A stretch of 64,000 bases of DNA from a virus (IMGVR_UViG_3300042569_000338:43283-107282), one strand, 5' to 3'; shown: positions 20,844 through 31,154, counted from the stretch's first letter. Notes: generated by a model not told the origin, from the sequence alone. Numbers and translations are program-made.

Positions 20844-23717
20844 TTATTTGTTTACAATTAATGGAATTGCTTCAGGGCCCAAGCTTTTTAATCTTTGTAC
20901 TGCTATATTTAAATCCACCTCACCCTCTAGTTCTTGTACAGAAGACCTACCGTTTATATCTTTTGCATAAACAATAGGAAACCATAAACCATTTTGAAAT
21001 TTAAAGTTAGCTTTAATGTCTATTCCTTGAGGGGTTTTCATCATTCTTGGAAAATCAGATTTGTCAAAATACGAATCATTATTATAATATGTATTTACAT
21101 CATTAGGATCTAATGTAGAAGTTCTTTGATTTGCATTTAATGAAACCTTTCTTCTAATAGCAGCAATAGAATTTGATTCATACAATGAAGCCATATTGAT
21201 TCCTCTATTATTAGCTTCTTCGTCTGATATCACCATTCTTCCTGATACCTCCCCATTAGTATTATATGATACAAGTTGTGTAAGAATGTTACCATTATTA
21301 GGATCTCTAAATGTTTTTGCTTGTACAACATCTGGATCTTTTTGACTAATTGCTGTAGCAAAGTTTTTAACTTCACTTTTGTCTGCATAGTTTTTACCGC
21401 TTTCAATATAGCTACCAGCCATTGTTTTTAAATCAAGATATGTTTTTCTATCTGTTTCAGCATCCCCTATAAGAATATCTAGTTTCATAGCAGGTTTAAA
21501 GTAAGTACTTTCTTTTAAAAGCTCTGCTTTTTTAGCAAGTGCTTTTGTAACCTTCTCATTATTAATTAAATTATATGCCTTATCTAATGAACCTTTAAAT
21601 GCTAAACTAGTAGCATCTGCAAAACCAGGTGCCATCTTTGAAACACCAAGACCATATCCTTGATCATTCCTTAAATATGTATCTCCACCACCAAGAAAGC
21701 TGTAAATATTATTAGTAAGATCTTTAAACTCTCTAACTATAGCAGTTGGTACATCTAAAGTTTTAGTTGTACCAGTTCCATATCTATCAAGAACTGTAGG
21801 TAAAATAAAGGCTTTACCTCTACTAGCTAATCTTGCTTCTGCAGCTTTAGCAGCATTGACTTCTGCATCTGAAGTATAATCTCCAACTACTGATTTATGA
21901 CCAGCTAAATAAATAGCAGCATCATTAAAATCTTGTTTATCTAATGTATATTTTTTACCATTATAATTAACATCAACATTTTTAATATCAGCATCTTTAA
22001 GTAAATTACCTAAATCTACTCCACCAGCTTCATTTGAAGCTTTTATGTTTATTGTTTTCTCTTCATCTAAAAGACCACTATATTCTTTCTGTGCTTCTTT
22101 ATATGAATTAAGACGGTTTATTAAAGTTGGAGAAGCAGTAGATAAATTTTTAGTAACTCTTTGAACAGCACTTCCTCCTATTTGAGTTATATAATCTTCA
22201 AGAGGTAGCTTAGCTTTTTTTGCATTTGCTCCTAATATTCTTTGAATAGATTCTAATCTAGTAAAACCAGATCCTCCCTTTTTCTTCATATCAGCTGTAA
22301 GAACAGCATCGTTTGCAGGGTCTCCACTAAACATACTATCCCAAACAAATTCATAAGAAGAGTTTAAAAACTTTGCTCCCACTTCAGCTTTTTGTTTTTC
22401 AGCTTCTGCTATTATATCAACATCTGATGGATTCTCATCACGTGTAGGTCCATTACCATCACCACCCATATTAAAGCCTGGAAACATATTATTAGACAAA
22501 CCTTTCCCTTTACCCATCATTGCAATCTGTTTTGCATTCTCACGGTTAAGTTTATTTTCATTTGCTGTAAATGCTCTAGTCTCTCTAGCATTGTTTATAT
22601 CCCATTGTAACCTCTGAGCAAATCTAGATTGCTCATTTGCTTCTTGCATCATTTTAAAATTAGAATTCCATAAAGGATTCTCATGAGCTTCTACACTACT
22701 TCTAACAGATCCATATATAGATTTGTAATTACTTACAACTCCTTGCTTATATAAATATCCTTTTAGGGCATCTGGACTATCAATAGCTTGTTGAGCTAAT
22801 TTATCATAACTAGATGTAATTGTGTCAACATTACCTTTAACAGCATCTATTTCTGTTTGTACATTTTTACCTAGTTTTTTATCTAGATTTAAGTCAGCTA
22901 GTTTATCTAAATATCCTCCAAGTGTAGCATCTCTTTGATCATAAAGCATATCAACTAATGCTTTAGGAGTATAACTTTTATAATTATATCTACCACTAAT
23001 TTGTAACTGTTGTCCCACTCTAGGGTCAGCCATGATTTGGTTAATAGCTCCTTCTACTTCTTGAGGAAGTCTACCTTCCTTTTTCATTCTCATCATCACT
23101 GGAGAAGCAATGTAATTACCTTGCTTGTCTCTTGCATACGAACCATCTGCATTAGTTTGATATAATTCATCAAATGTATATCCACCTGGCTTGATAGCAT
23201 CAAATGTTTCTTTTGCGTATTTATCTACATCAAAGAATGGAGTGTAGCTAGAATTAAACTTATATCCAGCTTTACCAGAAGTTAACCACTTTTGTACTTC
23301 AGAATTAAATAAGTCTACGTTAGCAGGATTAGATTTACCTTCATCAATAGCCTTTTGCATTTTCTCATTTTGCTCTCTATACCAATTAGCAGAAGAAACA
23401 GCATTTCTAACAACTGGATCTTTAACTATTTTAGTAGCCATTCCACCAACAGAATTAACTAATTGCTGGTTAGAGAAATCCCCAGCAGCAACATACTTTA
23501 AGTTGTTTCCTAATTGATTAAGAGAAGACTGTAAATACTTTCTATCAGCATCTGTAGCTACAGGTAGTCCACCTATCTCATCCACATAGGCTTGGATTTT
23601 TTGCACACCTGCGTCATATTGAGCCTGCTTTTGCATGCCAACTTGAACCATTGCCTCAACTGGAAGCTGGGCAATGTAGGGATTAAAGGATGATATCTGG
23701 TCTGTAAATGAAGCCAT
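20844..23717 (-). CDS. Crass-like cargo/internal virion protein (957 aa)
   Basis: 957 residues. The N-terminus FNPYIAQLPVEAMVQVGMQK (residues 11-30), followed by a heptad-like YDAGVQKIQAYVD segment, resembles an N-terminal pattern I associate with large internal virion proteins of crAss-like phages. The rest is soluble, charged, Asn/Lys-rich and helical with no enzyme motif I recognise. It is the first gene after a terminator/promoter intergenic and lies just upstream of the giant RNAP gene, so it may form the injected complex with it. Recognition by eye only. Confidence 0.65.
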   Translation of the reverse strand: MASFTDQISSFNPYIAQLPVEAMVQVGMQKQAQYDAGVQKIQAYVDEIGGLPVATDADRKYLQSSLNQLGNNLKYVAAGDFSNQQLVNSVGGMATKIVKDPVVRNAVSSANWYREQNEKMQKAIDEGKSNPANVDLFNSEVQKWLTSGKAGYKFNSSYTPFFDVDKYAKETFDAIKPGGYTFDELYQTNADGSYARDKQGNYIASPVMMRMKKEGRLPQEVEGAINQIMADPRVGQQLQISGRYNYKSYTPKALVDMLYDQRDATLGGYLDKLADLNLDKKLGKNVQTEIDAVKGNVDTITSSYDKLAQQAIDSPDALKGYLYKQGVVSNYKSIYGSVRSSVEAHENPLWNSNFKMMQEANEQSRFAQRLQWDINNARETRAFTANENKLNRENAKQIAMMGKGKGLSNNMFPGFNMGGDGNGPTRDENPSDVDIIAEAEKQKAEVGAKFLNSSYEFVWDSMFSGDPANDAVLTADMKKKGGSGFTRLESIQRILGANAKKAKLPLEDYITQIGGSAVQRVTKNLSTASPTLINRLNSYKEAQKEYSGLLDEEKTINIKASNEAGGVDLGNLLKDADIKNVDVNYNGKKYTLDKQDFNDAAIYLAGHKSVVGDYTSDAEVNAAKAAEARLASRGKAFILPTVLDRYGTGTTKTLDVPTAIVREFKDLTNNIYSFLGGGDTYLRNDQGYGLGVSKMAPGFADATSLAFKGSLDKAYNLINNEKVTKALAKKAELLKESTYFKPAMKLDILIGDAETDRKTYLDLKTMAGSYIESGKNYADKSEVKNFATAISQKDPDVVQAKTFRDPNNGNILTQLVSYNTNGEVSGRMVISDEEANNRGINMASLYESNSIAAIRRKVSLNANQRTSTLDPNDVNTYYNNDSYFDKSDFPRMMKTPQGIDIKANFKFQNGLWFPIVYAKDINGRSSVQELEGEVDLNIAVQRLKSLGPEAIPLIVNK

Positions 23718-23731
23718 AATGTATGAATTAG

Positions 23732-23762
23732 CAAATGTAATTTAAAATATTATATATACCAA
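23732..23762 (-). promoter_or_regulatory. Putative promoter before the 957-residue cargo gene
   Basis: On the minus strand CTTG, a 20-base spacer, then TACATTTG (a full match to TAnnTTTG) 15 bases before the ATG at 23717. The -33 box has one mismatch. It overlaps the downstream arm of the hairpin at 23755-23793. Confidence 0.4.
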
Positions 23763-23793
23763 GAGAAATAACAGTTTTGGTTAACTTGGTATA
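23755..23793 (-). terminator. Hairpin between the 1296- and 957-residue cargo genes
   Basis: Perfect 9-base inverted repeat TATACCAAG / CTTGGTATA with a 21-base loop, 11 bases after the stop of the upstream gene. On the minus strand it is followed by an AT-only tract but no clean T run. It could be a terminator, an operator or an mRNA-processing site. Confidence 0.45.
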
Positions 23794-23803
23794 ACTGAAT
23801 TAG

Positions 23804-26800
23804 TTATAGATTTTTGAGTGCTTTTACTATAGCACCATTTCTAGCAGTTGTCTTGGTTGTCTTAGGTTTCTTGGCAGCTTTAGCTTGTTCTACAAATTTA
23901 GTATAGTCATCCCAAGTTGGTAACTTAATACCTGTATCTGGAACACTTTGGGTACCTTCTGTTTCTGAATTGTATACAACTGGCATATTTATGTTAGCAA
24001 GACCATTCAAATTTCTAGCTCTCATATCTTTACCAAATCTGTAGTTATATAAGTTCTCATAAGTATTCAATTGTTTGGTAGCAAGTTCATTCTGAAGCAT
24101 CTTAGCACTAATAGAATTAAGAGCCGTAATTGCTTGAGCTTTAGTATTGCTCTTAGCTTTAGATTGTCTTTCATATTGATTATCAAGAATTGCTAAGTTC
24201 TTAAGCTGAGCATCATTCATAATATCTCTGTTCTTGCTATATATAGCAGCTTTATTAGCTTGATTCACTCTAAATTGATTAGCTAATACACTAGAGTTAG
24301 CACCGTATTTTTGTGCAGCCAAGGCAGCCATTGCTTCAGGATTTCCATTAGCCTGTCTTAACATTGCGTTGAAATCAGACTGATTAGCATTTAACTGATC
24401 CTGGAAAGAAACATCATACGGAGTGTCTAACATTGGGTTGTACAATTGAGCTTGTACAGGTTCAAGTTGGTTATTAGCCAGAGCGTATTGTTCTCCTAAT
24501 GTTTGTCTATAATCAAAAGGGTTCTTAGTAAACGGTCTTAAATAGTTTAACCCCTCATTAACCACAACTTCCCAAGGAAACTTTTGTTTAGGAGGAGTTG
24601 GGGATGTGCCTGGTGGCACTACAGGGTCAATAGGAGTTTCACTAGGAGGAATTACTGTTCTTGGAGGAAGAGGGATTTTAGTTTTAGTAGTCTTAGCAGC
24701 ATTATCTAATGCAGCCATGTATTGTTTAGTTCTCTTACCAAAGATAGAATCTTCATTCCCACGTAAGTCATCAAGTTTATATTTATTCTTTTTTGCATAA
24801 GCAGTAAGAGGTTCTTTGCCTATAACAGCTTTTGCATATTCAGGGAATAACTTATGATATTCTTGTTGAAACTTTTTAACATCTGTTCCTTTCTTAGTCT
24901 TTTCAGCTTTTGCATATAACTCTTTAATCATTGCGTACTTGTCCTCATCTACTGTAGGAAGACCTGGAGCAGCTGGTGCATTTGTAGGATCTTGTGTAGG
25001 AGCAAATGGATCTTCTCCTTCAAAATCCATATGGAATCCAGCTTGTGCCTTTTCTATGGCAGCACCATATTTTGCTTGGTTTGAGTTCACGTTATCTTTT
25101 TTAAGTTTTAAGTTTCCTTTTAATACGTCTTCAGAAAACTTTTTAGGGTCTTCATATCCATATTCGTTTGCTGTGTCAAGAATAGCGTTCTGTCCAGCAG
25201 CTAATTTCTTTTTCTTATCAGCAATAATCTTCTTACCTAGATCAGCTCCAAAATTATTAGCTAATGCAGAGTTCATTCCCAATTGACCACCAATAGATCC
25301 ATCATCAGAAATCAACGCTAAATCTGAAGCCTTCTGTTGTATTTTGTTTAATTTTATTTCTTCCTTATTTAAACCAAATACAGCTTTCTTAAACTTAACT
25401 CCTTTCAACTTCTCATCTCCAGCAGACTTAGCTACATAGTCAGGAATATGGATGTCTCCATAAACAACTACATCATCAGACTCACCACCATTATTAAACT
25501 TCTGAATTGGTTCATTCTCTACCTCTACAACATTATCACCATATTGAACACCAATTCCTGTTTGTCCTTTACCATTAGATTTCTCATGAGAGTTACCTTC
25601 AGCTTCTACACTATCTCCTAAGTATTCATTGTGAGAAACTGTATTAAGCTTACCGCCCCATAATGTTTTCAAATCACCACCGTAAGCCATTTGTCCACCA
25701 TACTCCATATTAGGTGCTGTATATCCTGGTAATCCACCAGGCATAGTATCATTCATTTGTTGCATGTATCCTTGAGCCTTCTTCTCATTTAACATATCAT
25801 ATCTATCCATGATTTGTTTTTTACCAATCAAGTTAAGGAATGGTCTACGCTCTTCTGTTCTACGAAGTTCATTTACAGCAGGTTGCCCTTCTGTAGCCAT
25901 TCTTGTAAACTCTGAAAACTTATTACCATTATCTCTACCATATGAATAAACTTCCTGAGATGGTTGGTTATCATAATAGTCTTTAGTGTATTGAGCACTT
26001 GTAAAGTCTTGATTATAATTACTTCTACCATTTCTATTTGTATCAGTAGTATTCATTTGTGTATAAGCTTTAATATTGCTCAATCGTGGATTTGCCATAG
26101 CACCACCAGTAGGTGCAACTTCTACACCTGGTTCATTTGTTCTCTTCATCCATTTACCATACTGAGCTCTATCTGTATACATAGCTGCAGCACTAGGAGG
26201 AGTGTATTCTCTTAAGTGGCCACCAGCACGTAACATATCAGCATCATTAGGAGGTGCTAATAGATTTTTCATTCTATAGTCACCAAATGAAGCAATCACT
26301 TGTGGTTGCCAATCATTACTTACCCATCCACCATTTTCCATGTTACTAGAATACTGAGACTGAATAGATTTAGCACCTTGAGCCCAAGCAGATCTTTCTA
26401 CATTCTTTTCAGTTTGATCTTGAAAACCAGCAAGCTTATTAGCATCATCTGCACCACCAAGTAAGTTACCAGCAACCTTTCCTAAGAACCCACCCACTTG
26501 TCCACCAAGAGGACCAAAGAATGCAGAACCAATTGCAGATCCTACACCTTTACCAATAGATGCTTGACCTGAGTCTTGGAAGTAATCTCCAAACTCTGCA
26601 GTAGGAATGCCGCCACCATAAGCATATTGTTTAGGATTGCTATCATCTAATGGTTCATATCCAAGATCCATATATAAATTGCTAGGAGCATATGTGTTTT
26701 GAATCTCTGCACCATATTGTGCATTTAATACATTACTGCCTGTACCATAACTAGGAGACATTTGATTAGGACCAAACTTTTGATCTTCTGGTCTCAAAAA

Positions 26801-27694
26801 CTTATTTTTCTGTATACCCACTGGACTTGACTCAGCTGCTTGTGCTGTAAGTCCTGAGATTTGAGCTGATTGATCAGCTTGTTTAATTGCTGCCTTTTGT
26901 TGTTTAATTTGACCAATGCCATTTATAATATCTGGAGCAGCTTGTAATGCACTACCAGCAGCACCAGCCCAATCAAATCCTTCACCACTAGGAACACCCT
27001 CACTTAATCCTAAAGCATCTGTATCAGCCTTACTAACACTGCCAGAAGCATTATCAACCATACCAGTCTTTGTATTAAAAGTAGCTGTGCTCTTTTTTCC
27101 TTGTCCAAAAATACCTGTTGTAAAAGGTGAGTCTATAGGAGATGATGCTTTTTTTGTATTACCAAATAAACCTCTTGGACCAGACATCCAGTTATCCTGC
27201 TTCTTATCCATAAGATTCTTACCAGCAGTCTTTGCAAAACCTCCAACCTTGCTACCTATACCTTTAAGAAACTTACCAAATTGAGCTTCTTCAACACTAG
27301 TCATATCTCCTCCACCTTCACCAAACAAAGCTGCAATATTCTTAAGTCCACCTAATGCTTCTTGTGTACCATCAGATTTACCAGCAGCAATAGTTTGAGC
27401 ATTTGCTTCATCAGCCATCATCTTTTGCTGAGTCATATATTGATTCTTACTCATACCTAAATTGGTAGCTTGTGCTCCAACTAGTGCATCATCAAAATTA
27501 AAGCCTGCTTGAGCTTGAGGAGGATTAGCAAAGTCTGTAAGCTGGGTCAATTGAGTGTCAACCATCTTGGCACCCATAGCAGCTTTCTTAAGCTGTTTAC
27601 CATGCTTAGCCATAAATGCTTCTTCTGTAGGAAACTTCTTGTAGAATTCCTTTTCAGACTTTACTTTAGCGATCTTTAAGATTTGATCTTTCAT
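23804..27694 (-). CDS. Large crass-like cargo/virion protein (1296 aa)
   Basis: 1296 residues. The middle contains glycine/tyrosine-rich stretches (YGGQMAYGGDLKTLWGG) and, around residues 680-740, a segment NSHEKSNGKGQTGIGV followed by VVEVENEP. This resembles the GG-x-HE...GIPVG...VEEGE pattern I recall from crAss-like virion proteins. Glycine-rich hydrophobic patches (GKGVGSAIGSAFFGPLGGQV, near residue 380) suggest membrane-active behaviour. The C-terminus is Lys/Thr-rich. It lies between the ART-containing 857-residue protein and the 957-residue protein, a position typical of ejected proteins. No catalytic motif was recognised. Confidence 0.6.
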   Translation of the reverse strand: MKDQILKIAKVKSEKEFYKKFPTEEAFMAKHGKQLKKAAMGAKMVDTQLTQLTDFANPPQAQAGFNFDDALVGAQATNLGMSKNQYMTQQKMMADEANAQTIAAGKSDGTQEALGGLKNIAALFGEGGGDMTSVEEAQFGKFLKGIGSKVGGFAKTAGKNLMDKKQDNWMSGPRGLFGNTKKASSPIDSPFTTGIFGQGKKSTATFNTKTGMVDNASGSVSKADTDALGLSEGVPSGEGFDWAGAAGSALQAAPDIINGIGQIKQQKAAIKQADQSAQISGLTAQAAESSPVGIQKNKFLRPEDQKFGPNQMSPSYGTGSNVLNAQYGAEIQNTYAPSNLYMDLGYEPLDDSNPKQYAYGGGIPTAEFGDYFQDSGQASIGKGVGSAIGSAFFGPLGGQVGGFLGKVAGNLLGGADDANKLAGFQDQTEKNVERSAWAQGAKSIQSQYSSNMENGGWVSNDWQPQVIASFGDYRMKNLLAPPNDADMLRAGGHLREYTPPSAAAMYTDRAQYGKWMKRTNEPGVEVAPTGGAMANPRLSNIKAYTQMNTTDTNRNGRSNYNQDFTSAQYTKDYYDNQPSQEVYSYGRDNGNKFSEFTRMATEGQPAVNELRRTEERRPFLNLIGKKQIMDRYDMLNEKKAQGYMQQMNDTMPGGLPGYTAPNMEYGGQMAYGGDLKTLWGGKLNTVSHNEYLGDSVEAEGNSHEKSNGKGQTGIGVQYGDNVVEVENEPIQKFNNGGESDDVVVYGDIHIPDYVAKSAGDEKLKGVKFKKAVFGLNKEEIKLNKIQQKASDLALISDDGSIGGQLGMNSALANNFGADLGKKIIADKKKKLAAGQNAILDTANEYGYEDPKKFSEDVLKGNLKLKKDNVNSNQAKYGAAIEKAQAGFHMDFEGEDPFAPTQDPTNAPAAPGLPTVDEDKYAMIKELYAKAEKTKKGTDVKKFQQEYHKLFPEYAKAVIGKEPLTAYAKKNKYKLDDLRGNEDSIFGKRTKQYMAALDNAAKTTKTKIPLPPRTVIPPSETPIDPVVPPGTSPTPPKQKFPWEVVVNEGLNYLRPFTKNPFDYRQTLGEQYALANNQLEPVQAQLYNPMLDTPYDVSFQDQLNANQSDFNAMLRQANGNPEAMAALAAQKYGANSSVLANQFRVNQANKAAIYSKNRDIMNDAQLKNLAILDNQYERQSKAKSNTKAQAITALNSISAKMLQNELATKQLNTYENLYNYRFGKDMRARNLNGLANINMPVVYNSETEGTQSVPDTGIKLPTWDDYTKFVEQAKAAKKPKTTKTTARNGAIVKALKNL

Positions 27695-27714
27695 ATTATA
27701 ATCTATTGTATGAT

Positions 27715-30288
27715 TTATTTATATTTACTTAGCCAGCCACCATTTTTCTTTTGTGAAGCTCTTTCTATTCCAGCAACTCCTACTGCAGGAAGAAGAGCTT
27801 TATATATATTTGGATTGTTCATATCAAACATTCCATTGTTACCTACAGCTGATTTAAGTTGTTTATTTGTTGGAAACACTATTTCATATGCGTCATTCCA
27901 AGGTCTAACGTTTGTTACATTAGGGTGTTTATTAGCAATAGCAGCATCATATCCAGTCAATCTTTCTTCAATAGGTATTTCTCCTTTCCAATTTGCTGTT
28001 CTATTAAAATTAAACAAATCTCTTTTACCTCCTTCATTAACTAATTGTTCAGAACTAATTGGATTATTAGCTTGACCATATAATTCATAAACAGTAGGAG
28101 TATGTTCTTTTCCTCCTATAAATGAACGTGAAGAATAAGCATAACTATCAGCAACTGTTTTTGATGGTGTTGTATATATTCCAACTCCTGAATATCCAGC
28201 ATCTCCTCTTTGAAATAATGCAGGGTCAAAAACATTAAACCTTTCTGGAGCTCCATGGTATAACATAATTGGAGAACCATCTGGATTTACTAACTTAGAG
28301 TTACCAAATGCCTTTTTAAAGTTTTGACTTTGCTGTTGTACAAACTGTTCAGGAGTTCCTTTAAATTCACTACCATCAGGATTTTTCATCCATACATCAT
28401 TGGCTTTAGTAGAGTTTTCTATATTAATATACTCCTCCATTAACTTTTTATTCTTAGGAATTTCAGGATTCCATTTAGCCCAGTCTATTTCAGATACTTT
28501 TGTTGATTTATTTTTAGAAACTTCTTTATATCCTTTTAACCAATCTTTCTTTAATATCTTACCTTCAGTTGTAGGTATATCTCTTTGAGCTATTTGACTC
28601 CATTCTTTTTTACCATATCTTTTTCCCCAGTCAGAAGCTGCTCTTGGTACCTCAGCAATAAATCCTTGTCCATACTGATCTGCTATATCAAATCTAGGAC
28701 TATAGTAAGCTTTACTAAATTGTCTAGTAGTATTAAAGTTACCTATACTAGTGGGAGTTACATTTTGTTTAGCTCTAAACAGACCACTCTGTACTGCATC
28801 TTCCATTCCTTCTTTTCCAAGCCCTCTATACATCATTCCTTCTGTAGGTTTAAATGCATAAGGATTTAGTTTATATGCATTAGAAAGTAATCCAGACTCC
28901 ATTGATTGAGCAACTTTTCCTGGAACTTTCAAAGCACTTCCTAAAGGATCTATTCCTAATGCTCCTGTACCAGCAGCTAATGCCAAAGATGTTGCAATAG
29001 CTTTTGGGTCTCTTGCTGCAATTGATTCTCCTAAAGCATCTGCTAAGACACCTACATATGTAGCTGGATTTAAGTAATCATCAAACATTTCTCCCACTCC
29101 ACCAACACTCTCAGGAAACAATCTAGCTTTTTCTGCTATATTAAAACTACCAGGAACATTTACATCTCCTTTTGTTTTTCTTTTAGCTGCTCTTTCAGCT
29201 ATAATTTTTTCATCACGTTCTTTGGTTCTTTTTTGAGTTTCTTTATTTATTCTAGCATTCTCTTCTTGTTCTTTCTTTGTAAGAGGTCTTATAGGAGCAG
29301 CAACTCTTGTAGCATCTTGACGCATTGGTTCAGGATATTTATCTAACCAACCACCACCTTGCATCATTGGATATTCTGTAACCTTATCACCATCAAACTT
29401 GTAATCTTCTCCAGGTTGCATCATCTTTGTATCACCTGTATCAGATACACCAAGAACAGGATAGTCAACTCCCTGCATTGTTATTTCATTAGAACCTATC
29501 TCTGTAATCTCACCTGGGTGAGCCCATTGTCCTCTGTCATCTTTAATAACAGAACCATCTTTACTTATATTGTTAGGTTTCCAATCAAGTCCATTCTGAT
29601 AAAACTCCATCTCACCACCATTCTGTAATGTATGTCCTTTTTTCTTTAATTTGTTAAAGTGGTTTATATACTTTAACATATCTAAATAACTAACACTTGA
29701 TGGTGTATTTTTCATAGCACCTGCAAGACCTATCTTAGACCAATTAGTATTTAATAATTTAGTAAGTTCTTCTTTAGGTAATTCCTGTACTTTATTCTGA
29801 ACCTCTTTAATAATTGGGTCCATAGGAGGTATGTTTCTATTAGAAGCAACAGAAAATCCTGCTATAGTTTTATTAAGAAAATCTTTAGTTGAATATGGAA
29901 GTTTATCATAACTATCTTGTGTTCCTATAGCATCAAATACTTTATTTTCTATTGGAGCATATAATTCATTATATCTTTCTTTTTGAATATCTTTACCATT
30001 CTGAGCACTTGCTTTAGTCTTCTTAGTATACTTACCATTAGCAGGAGCTGAGCCAGCTACACGTGCGTACGTGAACCCTACAGCACCTGGTAAGCTACCA
30101 CCCATAGCAAACTGACCTCCCCATGCAGGAGAATAGTTTCTACCTGTTGTATCATAACCATCTCCTACGTAACCAGGACCTACAGATACTTCTACATCAT
30201 TAGGATTAAACTTTAGGTCATAGTTATCTTTAGTCTTTTTCTTTAAGACCATTCCTCCTTGCTCGTATTTATTTAACCACTTAGCCAT
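27715..30288 (-). CDS. Virion cargo protein with tandem ADP-ribosyltransferase-like domains
   Basis: 857 residues. The C-terminal part (about 660-830) matches the ART family of phage polyvalent proteins: NPDGSPIMLYHGA (H678), GVGIYTTPSKTVADSYAY, then YDAAI, AYEIVF (E802) and QLKSAVGNNGMFD before NPNI. A second ART-like stretch (about 480-560) has MYRGLGKEG (R488), a later SKAYYSP, and QYGQGFIAEVP. A GGWLxKY-type peptide occurs three times (residue 4, 314 and the extreme C-terminus). Residues 67-78, PGAVGFTYARVA, almost repeat residues 7-18 of the capsid protein. Its start overlaps the stop of the 288-residue gene by one base. By analogy with T4 Alt it may be injected to modify host proteins; that role is inferred. 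Confidence 0.75.
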   Translation of the reverse strand: MAKWLNKYEQGGMVLKKKTKDNYDLKFNPNDVEVSVGPGYVGDGYDTTGRNYSPAWGGQFAMGGSLPGAVGFTYARVAGSAPANGKYTKKTKASAQNGKDIQKERYNELYAPIENKVFDAIGTQDSYDKLPYSTKDFLNKTIAGFSVASNRNIPPMDPIIKEVQNKVQELPKEELTKLLNTNWSKIGLAGAMKNTPSSVSYLDMLKYINHFNKLKKKGHTLQNGGEMEFYQNGLDWKPNNISKDGSVIKDDRGQWAHPGEITEIGSNEITMQGVDYPVLGVSDTGDTKMMQPGEDYKFDGDKVTEYPMMQGGGWLDKYPEPMRQDATRVAAPIRPLTKKEQEENARINKETQKRTKERDEKIIAERAAKRKTKGDVNVPGSFNIAEKARLFPESVGGVGEMFDDYLNPATYVGVLADALGESIAARDPKAIATSLALAAGTGALGIDPLGSALKVPGKVAQSMESGLLSNAYKLNPYAFKPTEGMMYRGLGKEGMEDAVQSGLFRAKQNVTPTSIGNFNTTRQFSKAYYSPRFDIADQYGQGFIAEVPRAASDWGKRYGKKEWSQIAQRDIPTTEGKILKKDWLKGYKEVSKNKSTKVSEIDWAKWNPEIPKNKKLMEEYINIENSTKANDVWMKNPDGSEFKGTPEQFVQQQSQNFKKAFGNSKLVNPDGSPIMLYHGAPERFNVFDPALFQRGDAGYSGVGIYTTPSKTVADSYAYSSRSFIGGKEHTPTVYELYGQANNPISSEQLVNEGGKRDLFNFNRTANWKGEIPIEERLTGYDAAIANKHPNVTNVRPWNDAYEIVFPTNKQLKSAVGNNGMFDMNNPNIYKALLPAVGVAGIERASQKKNGGWLSKYK

Positions 30289-31154
30289 TACTTGTAAGAA
30301 ATTTGCGATGGTGTAATAATGAATTGAGATACTAAATTGGCTTCTGATGTATTATCAAGAATATGCCTCACCTTAAGTTCTTTAGCTCTTAAAGGTTCTT
30401 TCTTATATGATCTTTTTCCGTAATCCATATTAGCTTGATTTACAATCTTGTCTATTGATAATGACTCACAGCTCACCGTAAACAAAGGTACGGCTTTATT
30501 TTTAACTAAACTCCAAAATGTATTATACTGATAAAAATTATCAGATTTAGTATACATGATAGTTTTACTCTCAGCATTGTATATAGGATATTGTAAATAA
30601 GCTTTTAGGTTATTAATTGGTTTTGGTACCAATTCTAATACACCTGTAGACTGTTGACCGTTATATAACACTGCCTTATTGAACCAATGGTTGTCAGTTT
30701 CTATCTGAGCATTATCATTAAACACACCATCTGCTATAGGAAGATATTTATAAGCCTTTGTATAGTCTTTTACATTCTGAAGAATCTCATCATATGATTG
30801 ATATGAGAATGGGTATTCAATAATGTAAGGTTCTATAATATCATAATACTTATTATAAATAGTTGTGTTAGCAAGATGTCTCCATAAAGAAGCTGTATTA
30901 ATTGGAGTGTATACAACAGCAGCTATTTGTTCAACAGTCATTGTTGTAATGTCTACATCAATAATAGTCTTACACCTTCCTGTAGATTCTATAATAATTG
31001 AAGTAACAGCATCAGCAACACTAACTGTGTAACCATCAATAAGGTTATCTTTGGACACAGCTATACCCAAAACAGTACCTAAGTTATCATAGATATTGAA
31101 CGGTCCTGTTCTGTTACCAGCTCCTGTTAATTTTATTATTACTATCTTAGCCAT
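30288..31154 (-). CDS. Tail protein with shared N-terminal beta module (288 aa)
   Basis: 288 residues. Residues 1-75 (TGAGNRTGPFNIYDN...DGYTVSV...ESTGRCK) are the module shared with the 238-, 160- and 421-residue proteins. The remainder (YYDIIEPYIIEYPF, ILQNVKDYTKAYKYLPIADG, WFNKAVLYNGQQSTG, NMDYGKRSYKKEPLRAK, SQFIITPSQISYK) looks like a conserved tail segment that I associate with the muzzle region of crAss-like phages. Here it is a separate gene next to the muzzle. It may link muzzle and a surface module. It ends in a one-base overlap with the ART protein gene. Confidence 0.6.
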   Translation of the reverse strand: MAKIVIIKLTGAGNRTGPFNIYDNLGTVLGIAVSKDNLIDGYTVSVADAVTSIIIESTGRCKTIIDVDITTMTVEQIAAVVYTPINTASLWRHLANTTIYNKYYDIIEPYIIEYPFSYQSYDEILQNVKDYTKAYKYLPIADGVFNDNAQIETDNHWFNKAVLYNGQQSTGVLELVPKPINNLKAYLQYPIYNAESKTIMYTKSDNFYQYNTFWSLVKNKAVPLFTVSCESLSIDKIVNQANMDYGKRSYKKEPLRAKELKVRHILDNTSEANLVSQFIITPSQISYK

